Positions 12,887 to 20,091 of a stretch of 21,110 nt of DNA are shown here, piece after piece. The notes beneath the pieces were generated by a model. It made no database searches. It saw only the letters and a list, made by a program, of their open reading frames with translations, and was not told the origin of the DNA. The translations under genes were made by a program, and so were the position numbers. The stretch is from a virus. The stretch is from IMG/VR virus record IMGVR_UViG_3300010391_000240, positions 1-21,110 of that record; one strand, written 5' to 3'. Every line of letters starts with the position of its first letter. Within the stretch, counting starts at the first letter, position 1.

Positions 12887-14083
12887 ATGGGCAGCATAAA
12901 CGCACAGGACGCCTTCAGCAGGATAATGCTGGAGCCCTTCGACACCCGTCAGTATGCGGGCGTGCCGCTCGGGTTCGGGGCCTTTTTCGGCAACCCGGCC
13001 ACGGGGGCAAGGACAGTCTTCGCACCGGACGCCTCCAGCGTGGACATAGACATCATCGGGGGCAATACCAAGGTTGCGGCCACCATCCCGCGCGGCCTCA
13101 TCAGTGGTAGCCTCGGGCCGAACATGAAAACAGACCTCAGCGGAAAATACACCGCCTTCGCGCGCGTATTCCCGCTCATCGAGGAGAGGTGCCCCTACGC
13201 GGCCTCGGAACTCATCAAGCGCGTGGCCGGAGAGAAGCCCTACGGCGGCAAAACGCAGATCGAGCGCTTGCGCTCCAAGGCCCAGTTCGACTCTGCCGAG
13301 ATGTCCAGGCGCATATTCCGCGCCCATGAGCTGCTCGCGTCACAGTCCATCCGGACGGGCAAACACGATGCCATCATCGGCACCACGGACCCGAACCTCC
13401 AGTACGATTTCAAGCGCGACGCCGTGCTCACGTATGCCGCCCCCGCCGTCTGGACAAATGCGGCCACGGACATCATGGCGCATATCAAAACCATACTCCA
13501 GCGCGGCAAGGACAAGGGCCACGTGGACTACGACGTGATGATCCTGGGCGGCACGACGCTGACCGGGTTCCAGAACAATACACAGATCAAGGCCCTCGCG
13601 GACAACGTGGGCTTCAAGATCGTCAACCTGGACAGCGACATGACGCTGCCGCCCGAGATCAAGCGCCTCCGCGATTCCGGGTTCCAGCTCATCGGGAAGC
13701 TCGACAGCAACGGCGTCCGCCTCTGGGTGTTCGGGTACAACGCCTCGTACACCAATGCCGCTGGCAACACCGTGCTGTACATGCCCGACGACGAGGCCGT
13801 GTTTGCCTACAGCGGGGCACGGTGTGACAGGATATACGGCCCCGGAGAGGTCATGCCCATGACCCCGGAAAAGGCCGCGATGATGCGCATGTACTTCGGT
13901 ATCGACCCGAACCTGATGCTGCCCACCCCGGACATGACCGGGGCGATCCTCGACACGAGGATGATCGGGTTCGACGCCTACATGATGCCCGAGGACAAGG
14001 GCGTCGTGCTCAGGGCGCAGAGCGCGCCCATACTGCCCACCACGTTTGCCAACGGGTTTGCGCAGATCACGGGCACGGCATAA
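12887..14083 (+). CDS. Major capsid protein, lambda gpE family
   Basis: The main shell subunit, HK97 fold, 398 residues against 341 in lambda gpE. The family is recognised from the N-terminal QDAFSRIMLEPFDT..QYAGVPLG, from PRGLISGSLGPNMKTDL, from the helix ERCPYAASELIKRV, and from DAKNRV-type replacements in the C-terminal half (NAAGNTVLYMPDDEAVFAYS followed by ARCDRIYGPGE). A strong AAGGAGGA site precedes ATG 12887 by about 9 bases, as expected for the most abundant virion protein. It lies 15 bp after the decoration gene. Several large open frames on the opposite strand here are codon-bias shadows. Confidence 0.95.
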   Translation: MGSINAQDAFSRIMLEPFDTRQYAGVPLGFGAFFGNPATGARTVFAPDASSVDIDIIGGNTKVAATIPRGLISGSLGPNMKTDLSGKYTAFARVFPLIEERCPYAASELIKRVAGEKPYGGKTQIERLRSKAQFDSAEMSRRIFRAHELLASQSIRTGKHDAIIGTTDPNLQYDFKRDAVLTYAAPAVWTNAATDIMAHIKTILQRGKDKGHVDYDVMILGGTTLTGFQNNTQIKALADNVGFKIVNLDSDMTLPPEIKRLRDSGFQLIGKLDSNGVRLWVFGYNASYTNAAGNTVLYMPDDEAVFAYSGARCDRIYGPGEVMPMTPEKAAMMRMYFGIDPNLMLPTPDMTGAILDTRMIGFDAYMMPEDKGVVLRAQSAPILPTTFANGFAQITGTA

Positions 14084-14094
14084 GAGGCCCGCGC

Positions 14095-14604
14095 ATGGCA
14101 AGCGAAAAAAAGAATATGGAAAAATCCCAGGGCGCTGAACAGCTATTCTGGCTGAGCAAGGCATGCACCGGGTCTGTCGGCAAAAGCGCCCTCCAGTATG
14201 GCGATCCCATACCGGAGGGCGCTCCGCCTGCCGAGGTCGCGCATTACATGTCTCGCGGTCTGGTGGGCACCATGGCCGCTGCGCTGGTGCCGCCAACGTC
14301 CGCGCCGGACGTCAAGGCCCTTCAGGCGTTGGAGGCCGAGGTCGCCCGTCTGACAGAGACCGTGGCTGCGCGTGATGCGCAGATTGCGGGGCTCCTGGCC
14401 ACGATGCAAACGCATAGCGATAGCAATGCAAACGCAGAGGTAGGGACGCTCAAGGCAGAGATCGAAAAATACCGCAATGGTTGGGAACCATCCGTAAAGG
14501 ATCTCCAAAAGCGGCTCGATCTGGCAAACGAGTATTCACAGGAGCAGGAGGCGGAGATCAAAAAGCTCCAGGCCGAGCTCGATGCAAAGGGAGGTGCTGC
14601 GTAA
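14095..14604 (+). CDS. Coiled-coil phage protein after the capsid gene, possible gpFI-like accessory
   Basis: A 169-residue protein. The N-terminal domain (about 15-55) contains the motif PEGAPPAEVAHYMSRGLV. Residues about 75-165 form a coiled coil in two blocks (ALEAEVARLTETVAARDAQI; then KDLQKRLDLANEYSQEQEAE onward). No signal peptide or membrane span. Position right after the capsid gene matches lambda FI, an accessory that helps terminase dock to the prohead, also a small helical protein; sequence does not prove homology. The stop overlaps the next start by one base (TAATG). The next small protein carries a related PxGxxPAxVA...GLV motif. Confidence 0.55.
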   Translation: MASEKKNMEKSQGAEQLFWLSKACTGSVGKSALQYGDPIPEGAPPAEVAHYMSRGLVGTMAAALVPPTSAPDVKALQALEAEVARLTETVAARDAQIAGLLATMQTHSDSNANAEVGTLKAEIEKYRNGWEPSVKDLQKRLDLANEYSQEQEAEIKKLQAELDAKGGAA

Positions 14605-14798
14605 TGGCAACGGAAAAGCCTCAGCCTCAGACAGAGGCCATGGTCACGGTCCCTGGTGGCGGTGTGGTTTACCACGGCGGCAAACGCTACCCCAAGGGGC
14701 TCTGCCCCGCCAGCGTTGCCCGCGCCCTGGGCCTTGTGGAGACCGCTTCGGCCTCCACGTCCCCCAGCAAGTCCGGCAACACAGGCTCGGACAAATAG
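14604..14798 (+). CDS. Small phage protein sharing a motif with its upstream neighbour
   Basis: A 64-residue protein. Its core VVYHGGKRYPKGLCPASV followed by ARALGLVE resembles the N-terminal domain of the preceding gene (P-x-G-x2-P-A-x-V-A, then GLV). The C-terminal 15 residues are Ser/Gly-rich and flexible. ATG 14604 lies in a TAATG overlap with the upstream gene; GGAGG is 9 bases before it. The stop is directly followed by the next ATG. It is probably a head-completion accessory; no family recognised. Confidence 0.55.
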   Translation: MATEKPQPQTEAMVTVPGGGVVYHGGKRYPKGLCPASVARALGLVETASASTSPSKSGNTGSDK

Positions 14799-15203
14799 AT
14801 GAACATGAGGCAACAGGCAGAGGCCGATCTGGCGTTCACCCTGGAGGGTGAATGGGCGCTGCCTGTTGTCCTCATATCCCCTGACGGCGTGATGGACACT
14901 GTCGAGGGACAGGTGCTTTACGATAGCGCGACGCGCAATCCCATGACGGGCGAGCAGATAGTGGTCAACCGCCCCGTGGTCACGCTCCGGCGCTCGTCGC
15001 TCGCACGTATCCCGAAACAAAACGAAAACTGGCTGGTCAGGATTCCGATAACTCCGAACCCTCAGGCCGCGACCGTGGATTTTCTCCTTGACCAGACCAA
15101 TGCCCCTGACGGTGGGGCCTCGCTTGGTTTTATCCGCCTCTACATGAAGGCCGCGCGGCATGTGCCGCTGCCACCGCTGCCGCCCCCGGAGCCGCCCGTA
15201 TGA
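14799..15203 (+). CDS. Head-tail connector / stopper-like protein
   Basis: A 134-residue, beta-rich protein. The start RQQAEADLAFTLEGEWALPVVLISPDG and the middle VVNRPVVTLRRSSLARIP are typical of small head-tail attachment proteins (lambda gpFII-type position and fold plan) that close the portal and receive the tail. The C-terminus is an odd Pro-rich run (PLPPLPPPEPPV). ATG 14799 follows the upstream stop with no gap; ATG 14805 is an alternative. The stop overlaps the next ATG (15200-15203). Family call is by pattern and gene order. Confidence 0.6.
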   Translation: MNMRQQAEADLAFTLEGEWALPVVLISPDGVMDTVEGQVLYDSATRNPMTGEQIVVNRPVVTLRRSSLARIPKQNENWLVRIPITPNPQAATVDFLLDQTNAPDGGASLGFIRLYMKAARHVPLPPLPPPEPPV

Positions 15204-15838
15204 AACAGTTCCGGTCCCTGAAGGCCAGCCTCATAGCCATGCTGGGCGCACAGGCCGCGGGCCGGTTCCGCACCATAGGGTGGCCAGCGCAGGAGCAGGC
15301 GGCTGAGCAGATCACGGGCAACAACCGGACTGTCCAGCTCTATTACGAGTCCTCCGAGTTATCGAGCGCAGCGTATGGACAGGTCCAGCATGACGTCCTA
15401 TATCGCGTGGAGATGGCCGTTGCTGCGGACGCAACGGCAGACCTCACGGTGCTGGATGATGAGGATTCTACCGCCGGAGAGCGTGCCGCTGCGCTGGCCG
15501 CGGTGCTCAGCTCTGGCCAGGCCGCAGATGATGCCATGGATGAGCTGATCGAGATCGTGTTTGACATCCTGATGGCCGGATATAACTGTGACCTCGGTAT
15601 GGGGCCAAATGTGGTAGCCAACCGCTGGATACGCCGGATGGAAAAAGACCAGCCAATTGTTGATGGGGAGCTTGTGATATCCACGGGCACGATTGAGTTT
15701 TCCGCCCGCGTGGCTGAGGATATCCTGGGCGAGACCCCGGACGTGATTGCGGAGCCCGTCCAGGCGGGAGACATAACATTTAACAGAGATGCCGTAAATA
15801 CGGCACACGTACAAAACGGAATAGAGGAGGTTGTCTGA
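15200..15838 (+). CDS. Putative tail terminator (Mu gp37-like position)
   Basis: A 212-residue soluble alpha/beta protein directly before the sheath gene, where Mu-like phages encode the tail terminator that caps the tail and joins it to the head. The N-terminal helix SLKASLIAMLGAQ is followed by a QLYYESSEL / LYRVEMAVAA strand pair, an acidic loop (LDDEDSTAGE), and a helix DDAMDELIEIVFDILMAGY. The strand VDGELVISTGTIEFSARV comes near the end. This helix-strand-helix plan suits terminator proteins. It is coupled by ATGA to the gene before and by TGATG to the sheath. The family was not recognised with certainty. Confidence 0.55.
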   Translation: MKQFRSLKASLIAMLGAQAAGRFRTIGWPAQEQAAEQITGNNRTVQLYYESSELSSAAYGQVQHDVLYRVEMAVAADATADLTVLDDEDSTAGERAAALAAVLSSGQAADDAMDELIEIVFDILMAGYNCDLGMGPNVVANRWIRRMEKDQPIVDGELVISTGTIEFSARVAEDILGETPDVIAEPVQAGDITFNRDAVNTAHVQNGIEEVV

Positions 15839-17427
15839 TGCCGATAGACCCAACATCTCTCGCAGCGGCTAACGCCCTACGGGTTGAGAACGTCCAGTTC
15901 CAGCCCACGACTGCCAGCGTACCGCGCAAAATTCTTATCCTGGGCACCGCGCCCGGCCCGCTGCCTAACGGCTGGGTCGAAAACGAACCCAGGCAGGTTT
16001 TCAGCGCGGCTGAGGTGGCCGCAGCGCTTGGGTTCGGGGGCATGCTCCATCGCCTCGCCATCAGGGCATTTGCGGCCTCACAGGGCATACCGACGTATGT
16101 CATCGTACAGCTCGAAGCCTCCCTGACCGGAGGCGTGCTGGCCACTGGCACGGTGGCCCCTACTGTGGGCGTTGGCTACGTGGGCGGCACAGTCCGCATG
16201 TACGTGGCGGGCGAGCCTGTCCCGTTCGTGGTGGTCGCAGCCGATGACGCAACGGCTATCAAAACAAAGCTCGCCGCCGCGATCACCGCAAACCCGAACC
16301 TGCCTGTCATAGCGGCTGCGCCGGGTGGCGTGCTCACGATCACATCCAAAAGCAAGGGAGTGTTTGGCAACTACATCAACATCGCGCTCAACCTGGACCC
16401 CTCGGATGCGCTGCCCACGGGCCTGAGCATGGTCGTGACGCCCATGTCCGCAGGTGCAGGCACTCCGGACGTGGTAGACATGATGGCCGGTCTCGGCACA
16501 GACGACCTGGCCAACAGCCTGTTCATCACTGACGTGGTGAATCCGTTTATCGGGGATACGGACGCGCTGAACGCGATACAGGCATACGTCGGGGACCCCA
16601 ATACGGGCACTGGCCTCTATGCCGCAACGGTACACAGGCCCTTCAGGGCGCTCACCGGAAATACCACGGCTGAGGCCGCTGGTCTGGCTGCACTGATGGT
16701 AATCTCCAACCTCCGCAAAACAGACGCGGCCAACGGCGTCATAGCCCTGCCTGGCAGTCCGAACCACCCTGCCGAGGCTGCGGCCTGGGCTATAGGCTAC
16801 ATAGCCCGCATCAACAACCTCCGCGCGGCGGAGCACTATGTGGACGCGGTCATGGAGGGATTCAGGACGTCCTACGGGCTCTATCCCCTCAGCGCCAATG
16901 GCCAGTGGACGGACGTGTACGCCAACCGCGACATAGCCGTAAAGGCTGGCATCAGCCCCACGTGGGTCAAAAACGGCGTGGTCACGCTCCAGAACATGGT
17001 CACGTTCTACAGGCCGGACGCGGTGCCTGTGGATTCCAACGGCTACCGCTCGATGCGCAACATCAGCATCATCCAGAACGTGCTCTACACGCTCTGGCTG
17101 AATTTCGAGCAGGCCAAGTGGAAGGGCATCTCCATCGTGGCCGACGTCCGGAAGGTCACGAACCCGACAGACCGCAAAAAGGCCCGGACCGTGGAGACCG
17201 TAATCGACGACCTCACGATCCTCGCCAAGGCCATGGCCGGACGCGCCTGGCTGTACGAGTCCAAGTTCACGATCGACGAACTGAAAAAGACCGGCTCGGT
17301 CGTGATACGCCCGGGTGGGCTCGGGTTCGATTACACGTTCCGCATCATCCTGTCCGGCGAGGCCGGGATATTCAACGGCACTGTGGAGTTCGACATCTCC
17401 ATAGCCGTAACGCTGGCTACGGCATAA
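15838..17427 (+). CDS. Contractile tail sheath protein, Mu gpL-like
   Basis: The 529-residue sheath that contracts around the tube to drive it into the host (Mu gpL is 495). The N-terminus reads PIDPTSLAAANALRVENVQF, then RKILILGTAPG. A middle insert domain is Ala/Gly/Val-rich. The conserved C-terminal sheath domain holds TLQNMVTFYRPDAVPVDSNG, RSMRNISIIQNVLY, KKARTVETVIDDLTILAKAM, LYESKFTIDELKKTGSVVIR, and a final strand GIFNGTVEFDISIAVTL. The sheath makes the phage a myovirus. The start overlaps the terminator stop. The tube gene follows after 15 bp with its own strong ribosome site. Confidence 0.93.
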   Translation: MPIDPTSLAAANALRVENVQFQPTTASVPRKILILGTAPGPLPNGWVENEPRQVFSAAEVAAALGFGGMLHRLAIRAFAASQGIPTYVIVQLEASLTGGVLATGTVAPTVGVGYVGGTVRMYVAGEPVPFVVVAADDATAIKTKLAAAITANPNLPVIAAAPGGVLTITSKSKGVFGNYINIALNLDPSDALPTGLSMVVTPMSAGAGTPDVVDMMAGLGTDDLANSLFITDVVNPFIGDTDALNAIQAYVGDPNTGTGLYAATVHRPFRALTGNTTAEAAGLAALMVISNLRKTDAANGVIALPGSPNHPAEAAAWAIGYIARINNLRAAEHYVDAVMEGFRTSYGLYPLSANGQWTDVYANRDIAVKAGISPTWVKNGVVTLQNMVTFYRPDAVPVDSNGYRSMRNISIIQNVLYTLWLNFEQAKWKGISIVADVRKVTNPTDRKKARTVETVIDDLTILAKAMAGRAWLYESKFTIDELKKTGSVVIRPGGLGFDYTFRIILSGEAGIFNGTVEFDISIAVTLATA

Positions 17428-17442
17428 GGAGGAAGAAAAGAT

Positions 17443-17823
17443 ATGTCAAAGATTTTTGGGACAATCAAAAGCGTTAACATCGACGGAATTGATTACGACG
17501 CCATGGCAGATTCAAACCCGGCTATAGGTGGAGACGTGGAGATAGAGGGAATAGCGACCAGCGGCGAGCCGGTTTTTAAGGTCGTGGTCCGCATCAACGA
17601 GGCCGCAGATATTGATCTGCCCTTGTCCATGGAGCAGTTTGAGGTAATTCGGGAGATAGTGAGAGACGCTGTCCCTGTCTCATGCTCAATCACGTATGCC
17701 AATGGCTCGGTCATTAGGGATAGTGCCATGGTCAAGATTGCCTCATGGACTGCTCAGGACGGGAAATGCTCGATCGTATTTTTGCCTGCGAGTGCGGAGG
17801 GCTGGGAGACGTTCGCAAAATAG
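17443..17823 (+). CDS. Tail tube protein, Mu gpM-like
   Basis: A 126-residue protein forming the inner tube of the contractile tail. Mainly beta strands: IFGTIKSVNIDGIDYDAM, VEIEGIATSGEPVFKVVVRI, VPVSCSITYANGSVIRDSAM, and CSIVFLPASAEGW. This is the order of the Mu-type tube family. A strong AAGGAGGAAG lies about 10 bases before ATG 17443, fitting high expression. It is followed by the only sizeable gap in the tail module, a structured 136-bp segment. Confidence 0.85.
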   Translation: MSKIFGTIKSVNIDGIDYDAMADSNPAIGGDVEIEGIATSGEPVFKVVVRINEAADIDLPLSMEQFEVIREIVRDAVPVSCSITYANGSVIRDSAMVKIASWTAQDGKCSIVFLPASAEGWETFAK

Positions 17824-17959
17824 CACCTCGCCCCGAGAGGGGGTGAACACGGCGGCAATGCCTTCCCTGGGCGGGGGCCTCCTCCCTCGATAGGATGGGC
17901 AGGCGGTGGGCTGATCCCAGGGTAGGCCCCCTGCCGCAAAATATCCAAAAGGAGGTCGT
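17824..17959 (+). promoter_or_regulatory. Structured GC-rich intergenic RNA, candidate cis-regulatory element
   Basis: 136 bp between tube and chaperone genes with dense complementarity. A hairpin CCCC-GAGA-GGGG (17831-17842, GNRA-type loop) is followed by an outer stem GCGGCA/TGCCGC (17852-17857 with 17932-17937). A stem GGGGGCCT/AGGCCCCC (17873-17880 with 17924-17931) stacks on it. A competing stem CCCTGGG/CCCAGGG joins 17865-17871 with 17916-17922. The last two interleave and probably exclude each other. CCTCCT at 17878-17883 is complementary to AGGAGG (17950-17955), the ribosome site of the next gene. No U-tract, so not an ordinary terminator. I do not match it to a known RNA family. Confidence 0.5.
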
Positions 17960-18382
17960 ATGTCAGAGCAGAAAATATCAGAGCAGAAAATATCAGAGGA
18001 GAGCGCACGCGCACAGCTCCGGGTGTTCGAGGAGTTCTACGAGATCGAGTTGGGAGCCATGCAGGAGGAAAGCGGCATGATAATGTCGCTGGTCGTGAAA
18101 TCTATCCAGCGTGGCCGCATCGAGATACGGGAACGGGACGGTAAGGTTTTTGTTGTCCAGCACCTGAAAACCCCTCCGGGCGATATCAGGGAGATAGAGT
18201 ACGGAGTGATCGGCACCAAAAACAAAATGGCGATGGACTCCCACCCTACGACCGCGGGCAACAAACGCGTATGCGCGCTGCTGGGTTCGCTCTCCGGCCT
18301 CGGCCCTACAGCCATGGAAAAACTGGTCGGCCCGGACTCCAAAACCATGGAGCTGATTGGCTGGCTTTTCGCCAACGCCTAA
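17960..18382 (+). CDS. Tail assembly chaperone, short form (Mu gp41-like)
   Basis: A 140-residue protein that binds the tape measure and recruits tube subunits during tail assembly; it is not part of the virion. It starts with a repeated SEQKI, then helices (ARAQLRVFEEFYEIELGAMQ), an ESGMIMSLVVKSIQRGRIEI strand-helix, KTPPGDIREIEYGVIGTKNKM, and a C-terminal helix LSGLGPTAMEKL. It sits between tube and tape measure, the conserved place for this protein. GGAGG is four bases from ATG 17960. The stop lies inside a second frame (-1) that continues to 18543, as is usual for these genes. Confidence 0.75.
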   Translation: MSEQKISEQKISEESARAQLRVFEEFYEIELGAMQEESGMIMSLVVKSIQRGRIEIRERDGKVFVVQHLKTPPGDIREIEYGVIGTKNKMAMDSHPTTAGNKRVCALLGSLSGLGPTAMEKLVGPDSKTMELIGWLFANA

Positions 18383-18543
18383 CAGATATCGATGGCTACG
18401 TGCGCACGATGCTGTTAGGCCAGATGCAGCCGAGCGAGATCATGAGGATGGACTACACTGAGTTACGCTGGTGGTACGGCCACATAGTGGCCAACGCAGA
18501 GGAAACAAAGCGGCAGATGGAAGCCGCCAAGAACAAAAAATAA
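17960..18543 (+). CDS. Tail assembly chaperone, frameshifted long form (-1)
   Basis: The -1 frame is open across the end of the short form and runs to 18543. It gives a C-terminal extension (DIDGYVRTMLLGQMQPSEIM, then DYTELRWWYGHIVANAEE) with the P-S-E-I-x6-E-L-x-x-W pattern of P2 E'-type chaperone tails. No credible independent start with a ribosome site exists for it. The best slip site is G-GAA-AAA at 18316-18322: the A-site Lys codon re-pairs perfectly and the P-site Glu codon re-pairs imperfectly. This is not a textbook heptamer. The tape measure gene starts 18 bp later. The long form is known in related phages to be made at a few percent and to be required for tails; the shift here is inferred. 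Confidence 0.6.
17963..17998 (+). repeat. 15-bp tandem repeat at the 5' end of the chaperone gene
   Basis: TCAGAGCAGAAAATA occurs at 17963-17977 and again at 17978-17992, then the first six bases start a third copy (17993-17998). In frame it encodes SEQKI-SEQKI-SEE. The identical copies suggest recent replication slippage; the unit length keeps the reading frame. Confidence 0.9.
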
Positions 18544-18561
18544 CAGAGGGCCGGGGAGGCC

Positions 18562-20091
18562 ATGGCAAGTAATATTTTCTCGGTACTGACACAGTTCAGC
18601 GTCAATGACCAGATGACCAAGGCCCTGGAGCGCATGTCCGCGGCCTCGGCCAAATTCGGGAGCACCACCGAACGGTCCATGCGCCGGGCCTCCTCCGCGT
18701 CCTCCATGTTCGGCTCTATCACGTCCAGCATCGTGGCTGCCACGGGCATCACAAACGCCCTGGACCTCATTAAACAGGGCGTGGTGGGCATCATCACGGC
18801 CACGGCTGATCTTGAGATGAGCACCACGAATTTTAAGGTCCTAACGGGCTCCATCGAAAACGCCCGCAACGTAGTAAACGACCTCCGGCAGTTTGCGGCG
18901 GTCACGCCATTTTCGTTTACGGACATCGAGCCCACGGCTAAAATGCTGATGGGGTTTGGCGTGGTGACGCAGGGCACGTTGATACCCACGCTGAAAATGC
19001 TGGGCGATGTATCGATGGGCAGCGCTGAGAAACTCGATCGCATCACGCTGGCGTTCAGCCAGATCGTCTCCGGAGGCCGGGCATATCAGCAGGACATCAA
19101 CCAGCTCGTTAACGCAGGTGTGCCCATCATGAAGGCCCTGAGCCAGCAATGGGGAGTGCCTATAGCTAAAGTCCGCGAAATGATAAAGGCGGGCCGGGCC
19201 ACGGGCACGGAAATACAAAAAGCGTTCAAAATGATGACCTCGCAGGGCGGTATGTTTTTCAATGGCATGGAGGAGGGCTCTAAGACCCTCATAGGGCGAT
19301 GGGCAACTCTGAGAGACAACATAAATATGATCGCCACGTCAATAGGCAATGCCATGTTGCCACAGATGAAATCCCTCGTCGAGCAGGCAGGCCAGGTGAT
19401 AGGGCAGTTGATGAAGTGGGTCCATACCAATCGAGCTTTGATCGGCCTGTATTTTGCCGATGCAGTCAAATCCATAACCGAGGCCGCGCGCACGCTCTGG
19501 CCCATACTGAAAGGCATCGGCCAAGCCCTCATATTCATCTATCCCATAGCCAAACAGTTGGTCCCTGTGTTGATCGGCCTGGCAGCAGCCTGGGCCGTGA
19601 ATGCTGCTATCCTGAAGGTCGTGGCCATATACGAGTTTGTCTCAGCTCTCTATGCGCTATCCAAGGCCACCACGGTAATTACAGCTGCGCAGTGGCTCTG
19701 GAATGTGGCTATGACCGCCAACCCAATAGGCGTAATAATAATGGCCATAGCCGCCCTCATCGGGGCGTTGGTATACCTCGAAATAAAATTCAAATCTGTA
19801 TCGGAATTAATGAGCAACGTCATGGAGGGCTGGAAGGTCTACGCGCGTATATGGGATGATATGTTTAGCGGTCCCTCCCGGCATGACACTATCGGAATCT
19901 CGGAGGATTACGCCAAGCGCCCACCTGTCACGCCTCCTGCTCAGATGCCCGCGCAGCTCATAGCCATGCAGCGGGCTGGCGTGGAGTTCCAAGGCCAGTT
20001 GAACATAGCCGGAGCACCTGAGGGCTCCACGGTCAAGTCCACCACCACGGGCGCGCCACCTCTGCGCGTGGCCCTGATGGGGGCGCAATAA
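18562..20091 (+). CDS. Tail tape measure protein
   Basis: A 509-residue protein that fixes tail length and fills the tube. The N-terminal helical part includes QFSVNDQMTKALERMSAASA. A TP901-type core follows (about 85-255: MSTTNFKVLTGSIENARNVV, then VTPFSFTDIEPTAKMLMGFG and VSGGRAYQQDINQLVNAGVP). Then comes a hydrophobic region (about 315-410, with ALIFIYPIAKQLVPVLIGLA and PIGVIIMAIAALIGALVYLE) that may enter the host membrane. The length implies a rather short tail. GGGGAGG is only two bases from the ATG, with AGAGGG further up as an alternative ribosome site. The stop overlaps the next start (TAATG). Confidence 0.88.
   Translation: MASNIFSVLTQFSVNDQMTKALERMSAASAKFGSTTERSMRRASSASSMFGSITSSIVAATGITNALDLIKQGVVGIITATADLEMSTTNFKVLTGSIENARNVVNDLRQFAAVTPFSFTDIEPTAKMLMGFGVVTQGTLIPTLKMLGDVSMGSAEKLDRITLAFSQIVSGGRAYQQDINQLVNAGVPIMKALSQQWGVPIAKVREMIKAGRATGTEIQKAFKMMTSQGGMFFNGMEEGSKTLIGRWATLRDNINMIATSIGNAMLPQMKSLVEQAGQVIGQLMKWVHTNRALIGLYFADAVKSITEAARTLWPILKGIGQALIFIYPIAKQLVPVLIGLAAAWAVNAAILKVVAIYEFVSALYALSKATTVITAAQWLWNVAMTANPIGVIIMAIAALIGALVYLEIKFKSVSELMSNVMEGWKVYARIWDDMFSGPSRHDTIGISEDYAKRPPVTPPAQMPAQLIAMQRAGVEFQGQLNIAGAPEGSTVKSTTTGAPPLRVALMGAQ

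Noticed and set aside
11876-14296. Long reverse-strand open frames (483 and 318 codons) opposite protease, decoration and capsid genes
   Set aside because: They lie antisense to well-supported genes, have low-complexity Arg/Gly/His-rich translations and no ribosome sites; they are codon-bias shadows.
17831-17845. Rho-independent terminator after the tube gene
   Set aside because: A short GC hairpin is present but no U-tract follows, and essential tail genes lie downstream.
17865-17931. A true H-type pseudoknot from the interleaved 7- and 8-bp stems
   Set aside because: The connecting loops are one base each, too short to span the opposite stems; alternative folding is more likely.
18271-18543. 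Independent gene starting at ATG 18271
   Set aside because: No ribosome site, deep overlap with the chaperone, and an uninformative N-terminal part; the real segment is the frameshift extension.
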